Shown: in pieces, positions 20,750 through 30,096 of the stretch
How positions within the stretch are numbered: the first letter of the stretch is position 1
Layout of the letters: each line of letters opens with the position of its first letter
Source: Symmetrospora coprosmae
Taxonomy: Eukaryota > Basidiomycota > Cystobasidiomycetes > Symmetrosporaceae
NCBI GenBank assembly: GCA_008802785.1
Contig: VUYT01000004.1
Coordinates: forward strand, 774,997-838,996
DNA: 64,000 bases
Direction: 5' to 3'
Position numbers and translations under genes: made by a program
Notes under the pieces: generated by a model
The model's database searches: none
What the model was told of the DNA's origin: nothing
The model's input: the letters and a program-made list of their open reading frames with translations, nothing else

Positions 20750-23565
20750 TCATCTCCTACCCTTGCGTAGCTTCTGCAGAGCCATCTCCTCCAAGTCGAT
20801 CTCCTCCTCAGAGTCTGCCTGTGAGGCTGCCTTGCGCCGCTTGCCGCTGACCGGCTCATCCTCTTCATCGCTGGCACGGTCCGAAAGCGAGCCAAAGTCA
20901 ATGTCGACGACGCCGTTGTCGTCATCTTCAGCCGCCAAGAAGGCCTGTCGCCCTTCGCCGTCCACTTCGCGCTCGCGCTCTTTGCGCTTGCGCTTCTTCT
21001 CCCGCTTGAGCTCCTTGATGGCCTCCTTGTCGAGCACGTCGACGTCCTTCATGCGCTCCGCCTCCTGCTGCACGAACGCCCGCCTTGCAGCCTCGACGTC
21101 GCCCATCTCGCTCTCGCCCATGAGCTCGTACAGCGGGTGCGCGCCGCCTTCGTCGTCGAACCGCAGCTTTTCGCCCGTCCCGCGCAGCTTCTGCAGACCC
21201 TTCTTGGTCATCCCAAGCTTTTGTCGCCGCTTCGACAGGTCTTCTTGCTGCAGTGCAATCTCGCCGTCTCGATCGAGGGCAAGCTCTCCTTGCTCAGCCA
21301 CTCCCTCTGGCAGTGCGTGATGCACCCGTGCCAGCGTGATAAAGTCCTCCTGATCGTCGTCTGCCCCGAGCAGCGATGTGGAGGGTCTGCTGCCTTCCTC
21401 GTCCTGCCCGACCAGCTTCTGGTAGTGCTCCGACAGGATGCCCTGATTCTTGCGCTTGTACATCTTGTCGTATTTCGTTGTCCGGCTGGCAGCTGCAGCA
21501 GATGCGGGCGTCTTCCCGTCACCGACTGGCTGTCCAGCCTTATCCGTGAGGGTCTCCTCCTCATGCTCCTCATCTTCACTAGACGTCGCCTCATCATCGG
21601 AGGATTCGCCCTCACTGTCCTCGCTTTCTTCCGCGTTACGCAAGAGAGCTGGAAGCTGCCTCCTGCTTGTGCTCGCGCCATCTTCTGCCTCCTTGGCTGC
21701 TTTGAGCTTTTCAACTTCTCTGGCCTTGTTCTTCTTGTCGCTAGCCTCCTTCTTGCTAACGAACTTGATCTTCGGCGTGCCCGCGAGGCCCAGGCTCTGC
21801 GCATATTTGTCCAGCGGAAGCGCATTGACATCGAACATCTTCTTGTCCTTCTGGAGGTAGACGGAGCGCGTGTAAGATATAAAGGCGCGCTGCGCGAGGA
21901 ACTTGATCTCTGGGAACTGGAACGCAAGCGACTGGAACTGCTTCTGGACCGTCTGCTGCTTGGCCGCGTTGGCCTTGATGGGCTTGATGAGGGCATCGAG
22001 GCGCTTCTCCTTCAACCGGCCGAGGAATCCGCTCTCTTCGCTAGGGAGGAGCATGAGCAGCGCCTTGCCCTTGCTGTTGTAGCGCGCCGTCCTGCCGACA
22101 CGGTGCACATACGTGTCGACGTCCTCTGGGCAGTCGAGCTGGACGACCCAGTTGACGGAAGGGAAGTCCAATCCACGTGCTGCGACATCCGTCGCAAACA
22201 GCACGGACGAGGACGAAGAGGTGAACTTTTGGTAGATTTCAAGCCGCTTGGTCTGCTTCTGCTTGCCATGAATGTGCATGAGCGGGATACCGGGTCGAAG
22301 GTGGCGGAAAGTCTCGAATGCGAAGCGGACCTGCAGGACGGCGAACAAAGCATTTATGCATATCAGCTTCTGTCGTAACGAGTGAGCTGCATCACACTGG
22401 TCGCGCACCTGCTTGCAGCTCGACATGAAGACCAGGGTCTTGCACGCAAGGTGAGACTTGACAAAGCTCCATAGTGTGTCGAGCTTGCGGTCCAGATCAA
22501 CGACCATGTAGTGCTGCTCGAGCCCTTTTGGCGTCTCGAGCTTGCGCAGATCCTCCTTCTCGGTAGCCACCCCTCCAGCCTCTTTCGAAGTGCCCGCTGT
22601 GGGGTTGTTGGGGTCCGTTGGTGCATCTCGCACGCTGATGTACGCCGGGTCGCGCAGACTGAGCCTGGCGAGCGCCTGCACCGAGTTTGTCTGCGTCGCG
22701 CTGAACAGGAGGGTCTGCCTGCCGTTCGGACCGGACGGCGGCAGGTTCTGCACAATGGCGTCAATGGTCTTGCTGAAGCCCATGTCGAGGATTCTGTCTG
22801 CCTCATCGAGGACGAGGAGCTGGAGGTTGCTCGTGTCAAACAGCTGCGTCTGGTCCATGTGCTGCAGGAGCCGGCCAGGGGTGGCGACGAGGATGTTCAT
22901 GCGCGAGAGGCGCTCCTGCTCGTCCTTGAGGCTCTTGCCGCCGATGACGAGGCCCGCGCTGAGGGCGTGGTGCGGCCCGACCTTGCGGAGCACCTCGAAG
23001 ATCTGCACGGCGAGCTCGCGCGTGGGCGAGATGACGAGCGCGCCTAGCCCGTCGCTCGGCCCCCATTTCGCGCGGTGCAGCTTCTCGAGCAGGGGCACTA
23101 TGAAGGCCAGCGTCTTGCCTGACCCTGTCCGGGCGGCTGCGAGGATGTCCGAGTTCGTCAGGGCGTACGGCAGCGATTTCGCCTGGATGGGCGTGAGGGT
23201 CGTGAAGTAGCATGCGGAGAGTCCAGCCAGGGTAGCTGCAGAGAGCGGGAGGTCTGTGAATTTGGTGACGCTCGTCGAAGTGGCACGGGGGTCCTGTAGA
23301 CGATGGGATGGGCAGAGGTGGGCCGGATTGCATTCAGCTCTTTGCTCGATGATGATCAGGTTCAACCAGAAATGCCAGATGCGCAACCCACCAGCTCTGC
23401 TATCCGTTCCTCTAGCTCCTTCAGCTCGTTCTTGAGAGCCGACTTTCTCGCCAGGCGGGCGTTTGCTCCTCGCCCGTGGATGGCAGGACCTGCTCCACCT
23501 CCGCCGCGAGCACCACCGTTGCCGCTTCCACCTCTGCCCGCCTTGCGACTGCGTTCGCCTGCCAT
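20750..23565 (-). CDS. DBP4: DEAD-box RNA helicase Dbp4 (Hca4/DDX10 type)
   Basis: Nucleolar ATP-dependent RNA helicase needed for 18S rRNA processing and U14 snoRNA release. Minus-strand exons 23392-23565, 22409-23293 and 20750-22330 give 879 aa. Order: an N-terminal basic/coiled segment, Q motif (FTDLPLSAATLAGL, TPIQ), motif I ARTGSGKT, Ia PTRELAVQ, Ib TPGRLLQHMD, II DEAD, III SAT, V ARGLD and VI HRVGRTAR, then a Lys/Glu-rich tail. The intron at 22331-22408 (78 nt, GTGCGC...CTGCAG) is a multiple of three and open. I remove it because SSCKQ|VRFAFETFRHLRPG then matches the family, whereas the intron translation is unrelated. Confidence 0.93.
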
Positions 23566-24021
23566 CCTGCTCAGAGCTCTGTCGTGTCTGATCCTGAGCC
23601 GGTGCGAAGTAGTCGGCAGAGCAAAGGTGAGTCGCTCAGACAGGCAGAAAAAACGTGATGTGGCAAAGGGACGACGAGCCTCTGACGCGAGAGCAGGCCC
23701 GGGCGACCGCAGGGCATGAGTTGACGGATGAGCACAGAGCACGCCCTCTCATGATGGAATAGGATAGGATGCTGACCCCCTTTTGACCGTGTCTGGGCCG
23801 TCTCCCGACAGGGTGAGAGAGCAGTGGCCTGAAGGCAGCGCGTCTCAAGATGATGACACTGGCGTGTATCTGCCTTGCGGCAACCAATGATAATCTATCT
23901 TTACATTGTCGTCTCGTTGCTCAGATGTGCGGGTGCATTACGGTTGTTCACTGCTGTAGTTTAGAAGCGTAGAGCATGGCAGAGGTGGGTAGGCATACTT
24001 CGCGGTCGCGCATCCTCACGC
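23566..24021. other. Intergenic, Pmp3 3' end to Dbp4 promoter
   Basis: Two minus-strand genes lie in tandem here. I see no coding frame with family resemblance and no RNA gene. Confidence 0.45.
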
Positions 24022-24881
24022 TCAGTCTGTACGGTGACGCAAGAGCAATCAGTAGGTGCGCAGTAACCACAGCTCTAATGCTCCCTACTCACACTTGAGA
24101 ATCTGTTGCCGAGGCAAGGGGGAGGGCAGACGATGGTGAGAGAAGGCGGTCAGCTCTCGATCAACGATGGTCGAGAAGTCTGCATAGAGGCTTAGACCGC
24201 GTACGATGTAGAGCGCGTGGATCTGTGTAATACAGGGATCAATGGTTAGCGGGCCGTCCTTTGGTGTCTGCCTCGGAAGGGCGAGCTGAAGAGAGGCGAC
24301 TCACGATACCGGGAATGTAACCGAGAACCGTCAACAGGATGTTGATGAGGACTGTAATGGCGAAAATTCAGCCGCGGTGTCTCATGGCCACGTTGTCGTC
24401 TCAGGGCACGCACAGTCGGCACCGCAACCACGCTCAAGGAAGACACCAAGAGGTGGGCTGTAGAACGGACGAGAACCACATCAGCACTCCATCTCGTACG
24501 TTCGCGCTGCTGAGGCTTGCTGATCCACTTACAGGATGATGGCGAGAATCTGTAGGCATCACGACCACGCAGCGGAACAAGGTCCGGTCGGACGGAGAAG
24601 ACGTCAGCGATGCGGTGCTGCAGATCCTCCCCATGTGCTGCGGCAGCGCAAGCAGCCTGGTAGCGCGACACCAGCGAATCAAGCTCACGATCTTGCAGAT
24701 GTCTGGTAGCAAGAAGCAGGTGCACCAAGCGGGTCAGCGCCTATCCTCCCGCATTGCGCCAAGCGGCTGGGCTGCTTGCTGCTGTTGCTGCTGCGCTGCG
24801 TGGCCATCACGAAAATGGCTCTGCGCAGGGAGCGAGCAGGAGCAAGCGGACAGGTCCCTCACCTCCCCCGGTGAAAGCCAT
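24022..24881 (-). CDS. PMP3: Pmp3/Sna-type small plasma-membrane proteolipid
   Basis: Tiny two-span membrane protein (UPF0057 family) that affects membrane potential and cation tolerance. Minus-strand exons 24863-24881, 24689-24702, 24533-24549, 24414-24457, 24305-24351, 24205-24222, 24093-24102 and 24022-24026 are 19, 14, 17, 44, 47, 18, 10 and 5 nt. They sum to 174 nt, exactly 57 codons plus stop. The product reads MAFTGGDICKIILAII, LPPLGVFLERGCGADFLIN, ILLTVLGYIPGIIHALYIILKY, which is the full-length family consensus. The last exon contributes only AC-TGA. All splice sites are GT-AG. The gene is invisible to ORF finding because no exon exceeds 47 nt. Confidence 0.93.
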
Positions 24882-26146
24882 TGTGTGGTATGGGTTGTGT
24901 GGTGAGTGGTGGTGATTGGGGCTGCTTGTCAAGTCGTTGTACAGAGAAGAAGCAGCGGGTCGCGGGGGTCGTCGCGAACGAGGCCGGATCAGGACGGATA
25001 GGGGGGGCAGGCGAGCTGATCAGCTTGGTGTGACGGGCAAGGGGCGACAGCGAGCAGCAACCGCAGCCATTCCAGCATATACGGGGCTGTCGCACAAGCT
25101 GCTACTGCTACTGCTGCTGCTGCTGAGTAACACAGATCCAGTCTCACCTTGTTGATGCTGCTGCTTTGTATGGCCTTGATCCGTTTCGTGGGAAAGAGGA
25201 AAAGGAAGGGACGGCGGCCTCCTCGGGGAACAGCGAGGTCTTTGACTGGGCCAAGCGAGAAGACCGAAAAGGAGCGACGTCATCGAGACGTCGACGTCGG
25301 CGGGACGCAGCAAAGACAGCGAACAGCAATGCACAGCATCGCTCTTCCCTGCCTCCCCCTGACACCACACCCGCACAGTCAAACATGAAAGACAGCGCTG
25401 CAGACCGCGAGCCAAGAAAAAGGCCAGGACGGGGGAAAGGATGGGCGTGAAAGCTGCGTGCGGTACGATTGACCGAGTCTTGTGCCTGAATTGGGATGGA
25501 GCAGAAAAAGCTCGGGGAAGGCGGCACCAGGACAAAGTAGTTACAGACCTCGAGCAGTCTGTCACAGTCGTGCTGATACTACATAGGCTAATCGTGTTGG
25601 CGAAGATGTATGCCGGGGTCGCAATGCAGCGGCTTTGTCTGGCGACTTGCGGCAAGTGACTGTCCGAGCTAAGACGAGTTGATGAGTGTTGGCTTCCTTC
25701 TCGCCGACTGCCAGGGCCGCGAGCTACAGCTACAACAACAGCACAGCCCAACGTAGAGTTGGGCACCCTACACACCTACCCTATTTCACTGTTATCCTTC
25801 ATCCTCTGCCAGCGCGATTCTCCCTACCCTGTTCGCGACTGAGCGCGACCGAGCTGCCAAACCGTCGAGACCTGGTGCGAACTGCGCGGGGCGAAGCAGC
25901 GTAGAGGTGCTCCATCGCAGCCAGGAACGTCTTACTACTTCAACTCGCGAGATCACAGCCATCTACATCTTCGGCGGTCCGGCCGGTGCATCCGTGTCTG
26001 GCTCGCTCACCGTCTCCGCTTCCCCTTCCTTTCCTCCATATCTCACCCTCCTCTCCAGCGCTTGCCGCCTGCCGCTCTGGAGAGTCGGCTCATGCTGTGA
26101 TTACCACCTTCTGCATCCTCCACACATCTTCAACGGCTGACCGACT
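24882..26146. other. Long divergent intergenic region
   Basis: Separates Pmp3 (-) from the gene at 26147 (+). It holds a CTG/CTA-rich microsatellite near 25095-25125 and several purine- or pyrimidine-biased tracts. The 251-codon minus-strand frame (25020-25775) overlaps other frames, is compositionally skewed and shows no domain, so I do not call it. Confidence 0.45.
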
Positions 26147-28671
26147 ATGGCACTTCGATCGGGAGGCCTGTTCTGCCCCCTACCCGACACGACGGCCGCT
26201 TCGGCAGACAAGAGGGCCCAGAACAGGATTAGCGCTTCCCACGGCGTGCGATGCTCGCTCTACGTCTCTGCAGAGCCCTTCGACATTGAGGCTGGTCCCA
26301 GCAGGCTCTACAAGCCCAGCGTAAGAACGGGTCCCGATGGCGCCCAGGAACTACGGGCATACGTCGAAAGCGATTCCCCGTACGTTGCGGTGCAGCTGGC
26401 ACTCGAGGGAGTCTCGAGCAACTCGACGCCACTCGCATGGCAGCATACATCACCACTTTACGCGCGCATGTGCATGGACGGCAGTGCCCAGCCAGTGCGG
26501 GAAAGGAGTAAGTCTGGCGTTCGGGGTCTGCATGAGTGAGCACCCATTCGGTCGCCTGCTAACCATGGGTCGGTTCCCTGTCCTCTCCTTCCTCTCAAGT
26601 CTTCGACTCGCATGTCTCGAACCCCTCCTTCCTCGGTAAGCCCTGGGGCATGCCAACTAAACCGAGTCCCCGCACAAAGGCAGCAACCTACTTACGCCTG
26701 CCTGGCTATTCGAAACTGAACAGATTATAGTCATCGCGATAACGAAGGCAACCTTTTCAACGTCCCTTTCTGCTTCAAGCAACGCGGCCTCAACGAGGGC
26801 GGCCAGCCCTCCCTGGCCGTGGAGGAGTCCGTTATCGAGTCCTACAGCAGCATCGCGGTCGAAGTTGGCACTCTCGACAGACCAGCCGCGCCACCCCTTG
26901 TAGCCACCGCGACCTCGCGCACACTGGGTCGCGAAGGACCTGCAGAGAGCCATTCATCCGCTCTGGGCCGGGAGACCAGGAGTGGTCCGGGCCGAGCGCA
27001 TCTCGGGCAGAGCTCGAGGTACCTGCATGCGCGTCTCTCGCACTTCGTTGGGTGAGGAGTCGCAGCGGACTTGGTTCCGGTCAGAGTCTCGTAGCTGACA
27101 CGGACAGCACGCTCAGCCTCGACGACTTGGCCTCTAAGCCAGCAGACGTCCACGCTGTCTCCGCCAGGAGCAACCTCCTCAAGACAAAAGCGCTTGTCCG
27201 CTTCACCTTCTATTACAAGAGCAGGAGTGGGTGCCGTCTTTCTCGTGAACGCATAGGCGCAAGCCCGCTCGCAATACTGATATGGTCCGCTTGTTCCTTT
27301 GCAGCGAGGCTTCGAGCTTGCGGGCTGCTCGAGAACGGCGCGGGTGGGCCTGTTTACAACGCTCCTGCTGTTCCTCATCCAACTGCCGGGCCTGTGCAAA
27401 GTCAAACAAGAGCTTCGGGTGCCACTGCAGCTGCCAGTAGCGAGCGAGGTCAGCCTCTCCTACAACATGTACTCACTGCATGGCAGACTCCGCAGCTGGT
27501 TCTTCGGACTATCCAGAGCCAGAACCAGAATCATAACCAGAACCAAAACCAGCACAACAGCCAGAATCAGAACCAGAACGAAAACCGGAACTCCAGCCAG
27601 AATCAGATGGCGCGCAGTCAGCACCAGCAGCCGAATCGATCTGCCGATCCCCGTCGCCGACCGGGATCCTGCAATCGAGGCCCTGCACAATCTGCACCGG
27701 AGCAGGGGCTTCAGGCAGCCGGTCCGAGCACGAGCACTAGTGCTTCAGGAGCGAAGCCTCCCCTCCTCGCACCCTCGCCATCGACTCTCCGGGCCGAAGA
27801 TCAGGCGCGTGAGGCTAAGCGAATCAAGAGGGAGGCCGTTAATGACGGTCTTCAACAGGTTAGCGGATCTGCACCTCGCTCACCTCTCGCTCCGACGCCC
27901 CGCCCAGCCGCTCGGGTGCCCAGATCGCAAGAGGCATCGTTTCAGGCCGCGCGCCCAGCGACTCTGCCACAGCCCCCAATTCCGTTGGCAGGACCGAGCG
28001 TGCCGAGAGCGGTAGTGCCGTCGGGAGCTTCACGAAGTACCGCCGAAAATGGAGGTTCAGCTATTATCGACCTGACCTCGAAATCGGATGACGAGCAGAG
28101 GGGGGAAGTGCCCGCCCGAGAGCACACCGGTGGGAGACAGGATGACGTGCATCACGGGGTCAAGCAGGAGGGGATCAGGCAGGCAGCGGCGCGAGTAGAG
28201 CATCGGGATCAGGATGCCACAACTGCTCACCCTGCAGCGGTTCAGCAGGGTGATCCGGCAGCTGTCGTCCAGCACAAGGATCAGCAGGCCGAAGGACAGC
28301 ACAGAGGTGACTCCTGGTCTTGCTTTCAAGTCCCCTGCAGTTTCATCAGCTGCTCCCATGCTGATTCACGAGTATGCCGATCTATCCTAGCAGGCGCTGC
28401 GAGGCCAAAGGCAGCAGCTCTCGCCGCGTCAGACAGCTTTCTTTCGCACGTGGAAGTCATACTTGGTCCCGCGATGGCGGCTTCAGTTGGCGAAGTCCTG
28501 GCCGATTTCAGCCTCGACATCTCGCTCGAAGAGATTCGCACGCGCTTTGCCTGGTGTGATGAGGGCGGCAAGGAGGTGATTTGGAACGCCCTCGACGAGA
28601 GGATAATGCGCTTCAACCGAGGCGTGATCATGGGACTCATCGAGCAGAGGGGCGATAAGGGCAGCGAGTAA
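26147..28671 (+). CDS. Uncharacterised basidiomycete protein with SIM-like motif
   Basis: No function recognised. My model joins 26147-26507, 26600-26635, 26724-27051, 27087-27226, 27305-28306 and 28391-28671 (about 715 aa). The N-terminal 250 residues look folded (VRCSLYVSAEPFDIEAG; YSHRDNEGNLFNVPFCF; ESYSSIAVEVGTLD; VRFTFYYKSR) and faintly resemble the DUF7918-type proteins common in basidiomycetes; this is weak. Then comes an Asn/Gln-rich stretch (QNQNHNQNQNQHN...), a linker, and AIIDLTSKSDDE, which fits a SUMO-interacting motif (hydrophobic core followed by Ser/acidic). A C-terminal helical part ends with DISLEEIRTRFAW. Two of the proposed introns (27227-27304 and 28307-28390) are in-frame and open, so their removal is a judgement. 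Confidence 0.6.
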
Positions 28672-29213
28672 GGTCGATCCCGATTGCTCGGGTCGGATGT
28701 GTTTGATGGAGCGGATGGAGCGGATGCATTGCACGTGCACGGGATGTATGGGGTATCAAGGATCTAATATCCATCAGTAAGCTTCCTCCGAATGTAGCTA
28801 TAAGTTGCACGCCAGCGCGCGTAGCCGACTTCAGTCTCCGATGGGCTAGTTGAGTAATCTGATCCGCGCACATACACGCAGAGGGGCTCCAAGATAGTAC
28901 GAAGGACGACCAGCGTCCCTGCCAGAGCACTCTTAGTGCAGTCCAATAGCGCGGCGAGGCAGGTAATTGTCCCGAGATCGATGAGCAGGGTCCCGGGGCT
29001 ATATTCTAGACGGTGGGCTCGGTATTTTCCAATCCTTCGACTCCTCCTTTACAGCTTTAATGCGGGTATTTCCGCATTGTAGCCTCGTGGTCGCTGTGAG
29101 TCTGAAAAATGCCGCTGATCACTTTAGCTCCATCGCCAGTGGCTATAGGGTTCTACGTCAGCGTCGCTAATGCAGATCCGCATATGCCGGCACAGGCAGT
29201 TGCATATCGAGAC
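28672..29213. other. Intergenic, no gene seen
   Basis: AT content is higher than in the neighbouring genes. A short perfect inverted repeat (AATGCGG...CCGCATT, 29059-29078) lies here; I assign no function to it. Confidence 0.4.
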
Positions 29214-29735
29214 TTACGCTCTACTTTCCGACTGCTGGAAATATGAGCTGGAGTGGGCCAAAGGAGACAGGGTTAGACAATATTCGTCCTGATCGAGCGG
29301 GATCGCTGGCTCACGCTTTCGCTCTCCTTGACGTCGGCCTGCCTTGTTCTCCTGGTATATCTTCTCGAGTTCAGCCTGTCGGGCTTCTCTTACCATCTCA
29401 GTCGCGCCAATTGTGATCCGAGTCGCAGGTGGACGCGGAAGAGTCTCGGGAGGACTGTTGAACGGTCGAGGATCGCGTCTGATGCCTTCCTTCTGCATCT
29501 GCGGCCTACCGCCTGATTGCGGAACCTGCGACTGCACTGGGATTTGAGTCGGGTTGAGAGAGGAATCAGGTCCAACGCGTCGAACGTATTCGAGCCATTG
29601 ACGCCGAAGACGCCCAAACCCACGTTGGCTTTTGGTGCCAAATTGGCGGACTGGCACTGCGCCTGAGCGAGAAGCCTGTTGGAGAGCAGTCCCTGCCTGC
29701 CTTACTTCATTGGGTCTACTCACTTTGCTGCCCAT
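29214..29735 (-). CDS. Small basic hypothetical protein
   Basis: I do not recognise it. ATG at 29735 begins MGSK, followed by a consensus donor GTGAGT; splicing 29676-29723 out (48 nt) gives exons 29724-29735 and 29214-29675, 157 aa. The N-terminus (MGSKASRSGAVPVRQF) is basic and could be a mitochondrial presequence, or an N-myristoylation site given Gly2. Proline-rich middle, then a charged helical segment (TEMVREARQAELEKIYQENK) and KRKREP-like basic end. The C-terminus after LDQDE looks less protein-like, so a further intron there is possible. The frame could be chance. Confidence 0.4.
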   Translation of the reverse strand: MGSKVSRPNEVRQAGTALQQASRSGAVPVRQFGTKSQRGFGRLRRQWLEYVRRVGPDSSLNPTQIPVQSQVPQSGGRPQMQKEGIRRDPRPFNSPPETLPRPPATRITIGATEMVREARQAELEKIYQENKAGRRQGERKREPAIPLDQDEYCLTLSPLAHSSSYFQQSESRA

Positions 29736-30096
29736 GACGCGAAATGGTTCAAGCGAGTGTATGCAATATCGAAAGCAGAGGGGCGCTTCGAGCAGGTCGC
29801 TGGCGCTGAAGCCGAGCTTGTAGCCAGCCAGGCTCACTTCAGCAACCCTTTGATGTCAGGCTTTGCAGGCAAGTACATAGAAAGGGGTACCCTGGATGTA
29901 AGGTACCGGGGTGTAACGGAGGAGCTCAGTTCCGATTGCGCTGGTCCGGCCTCTATCCGATGCTTGATGCAGCAAGCGAGGCGTTCCGTTGAGCGTCACG
30001 CAAGGGTTCAGATTGAGTACGATGTACGTAAAAAGTTCGTGTCAAGTCTTGCACAACGACAAGATGCCCGGAGAACCTGGTCTGCTATCATGAGGT
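29736..30096. other. Intergenic, no gene seen
   Basis: Between two minus-strand genes; presumed 3' untranslated region of the arrestin gene and promoter of the small hypothetical gene. Confidence 0.4.

Noticed and set aside
20496-21320. Long plus-strand frames opposite the Dbp4 gene (also 21137-22378)
   Set aside because: Mirror images of the Lys/Glu-rich helicase coding strand; no independent signature.
25020-25775. 251-codon minus-strand frame in the Pmp3 upstream region
   Set aside because: Cys/Ser-rich skewed composition, microsatellite inside, no homology or splice logic.
29059-29078. Perfect 7-bp hairpin AATGCGG...CCGCATT
   Set aside because: Bacterial-style terminators are not expected in this genome and short palindromes arise by chance.
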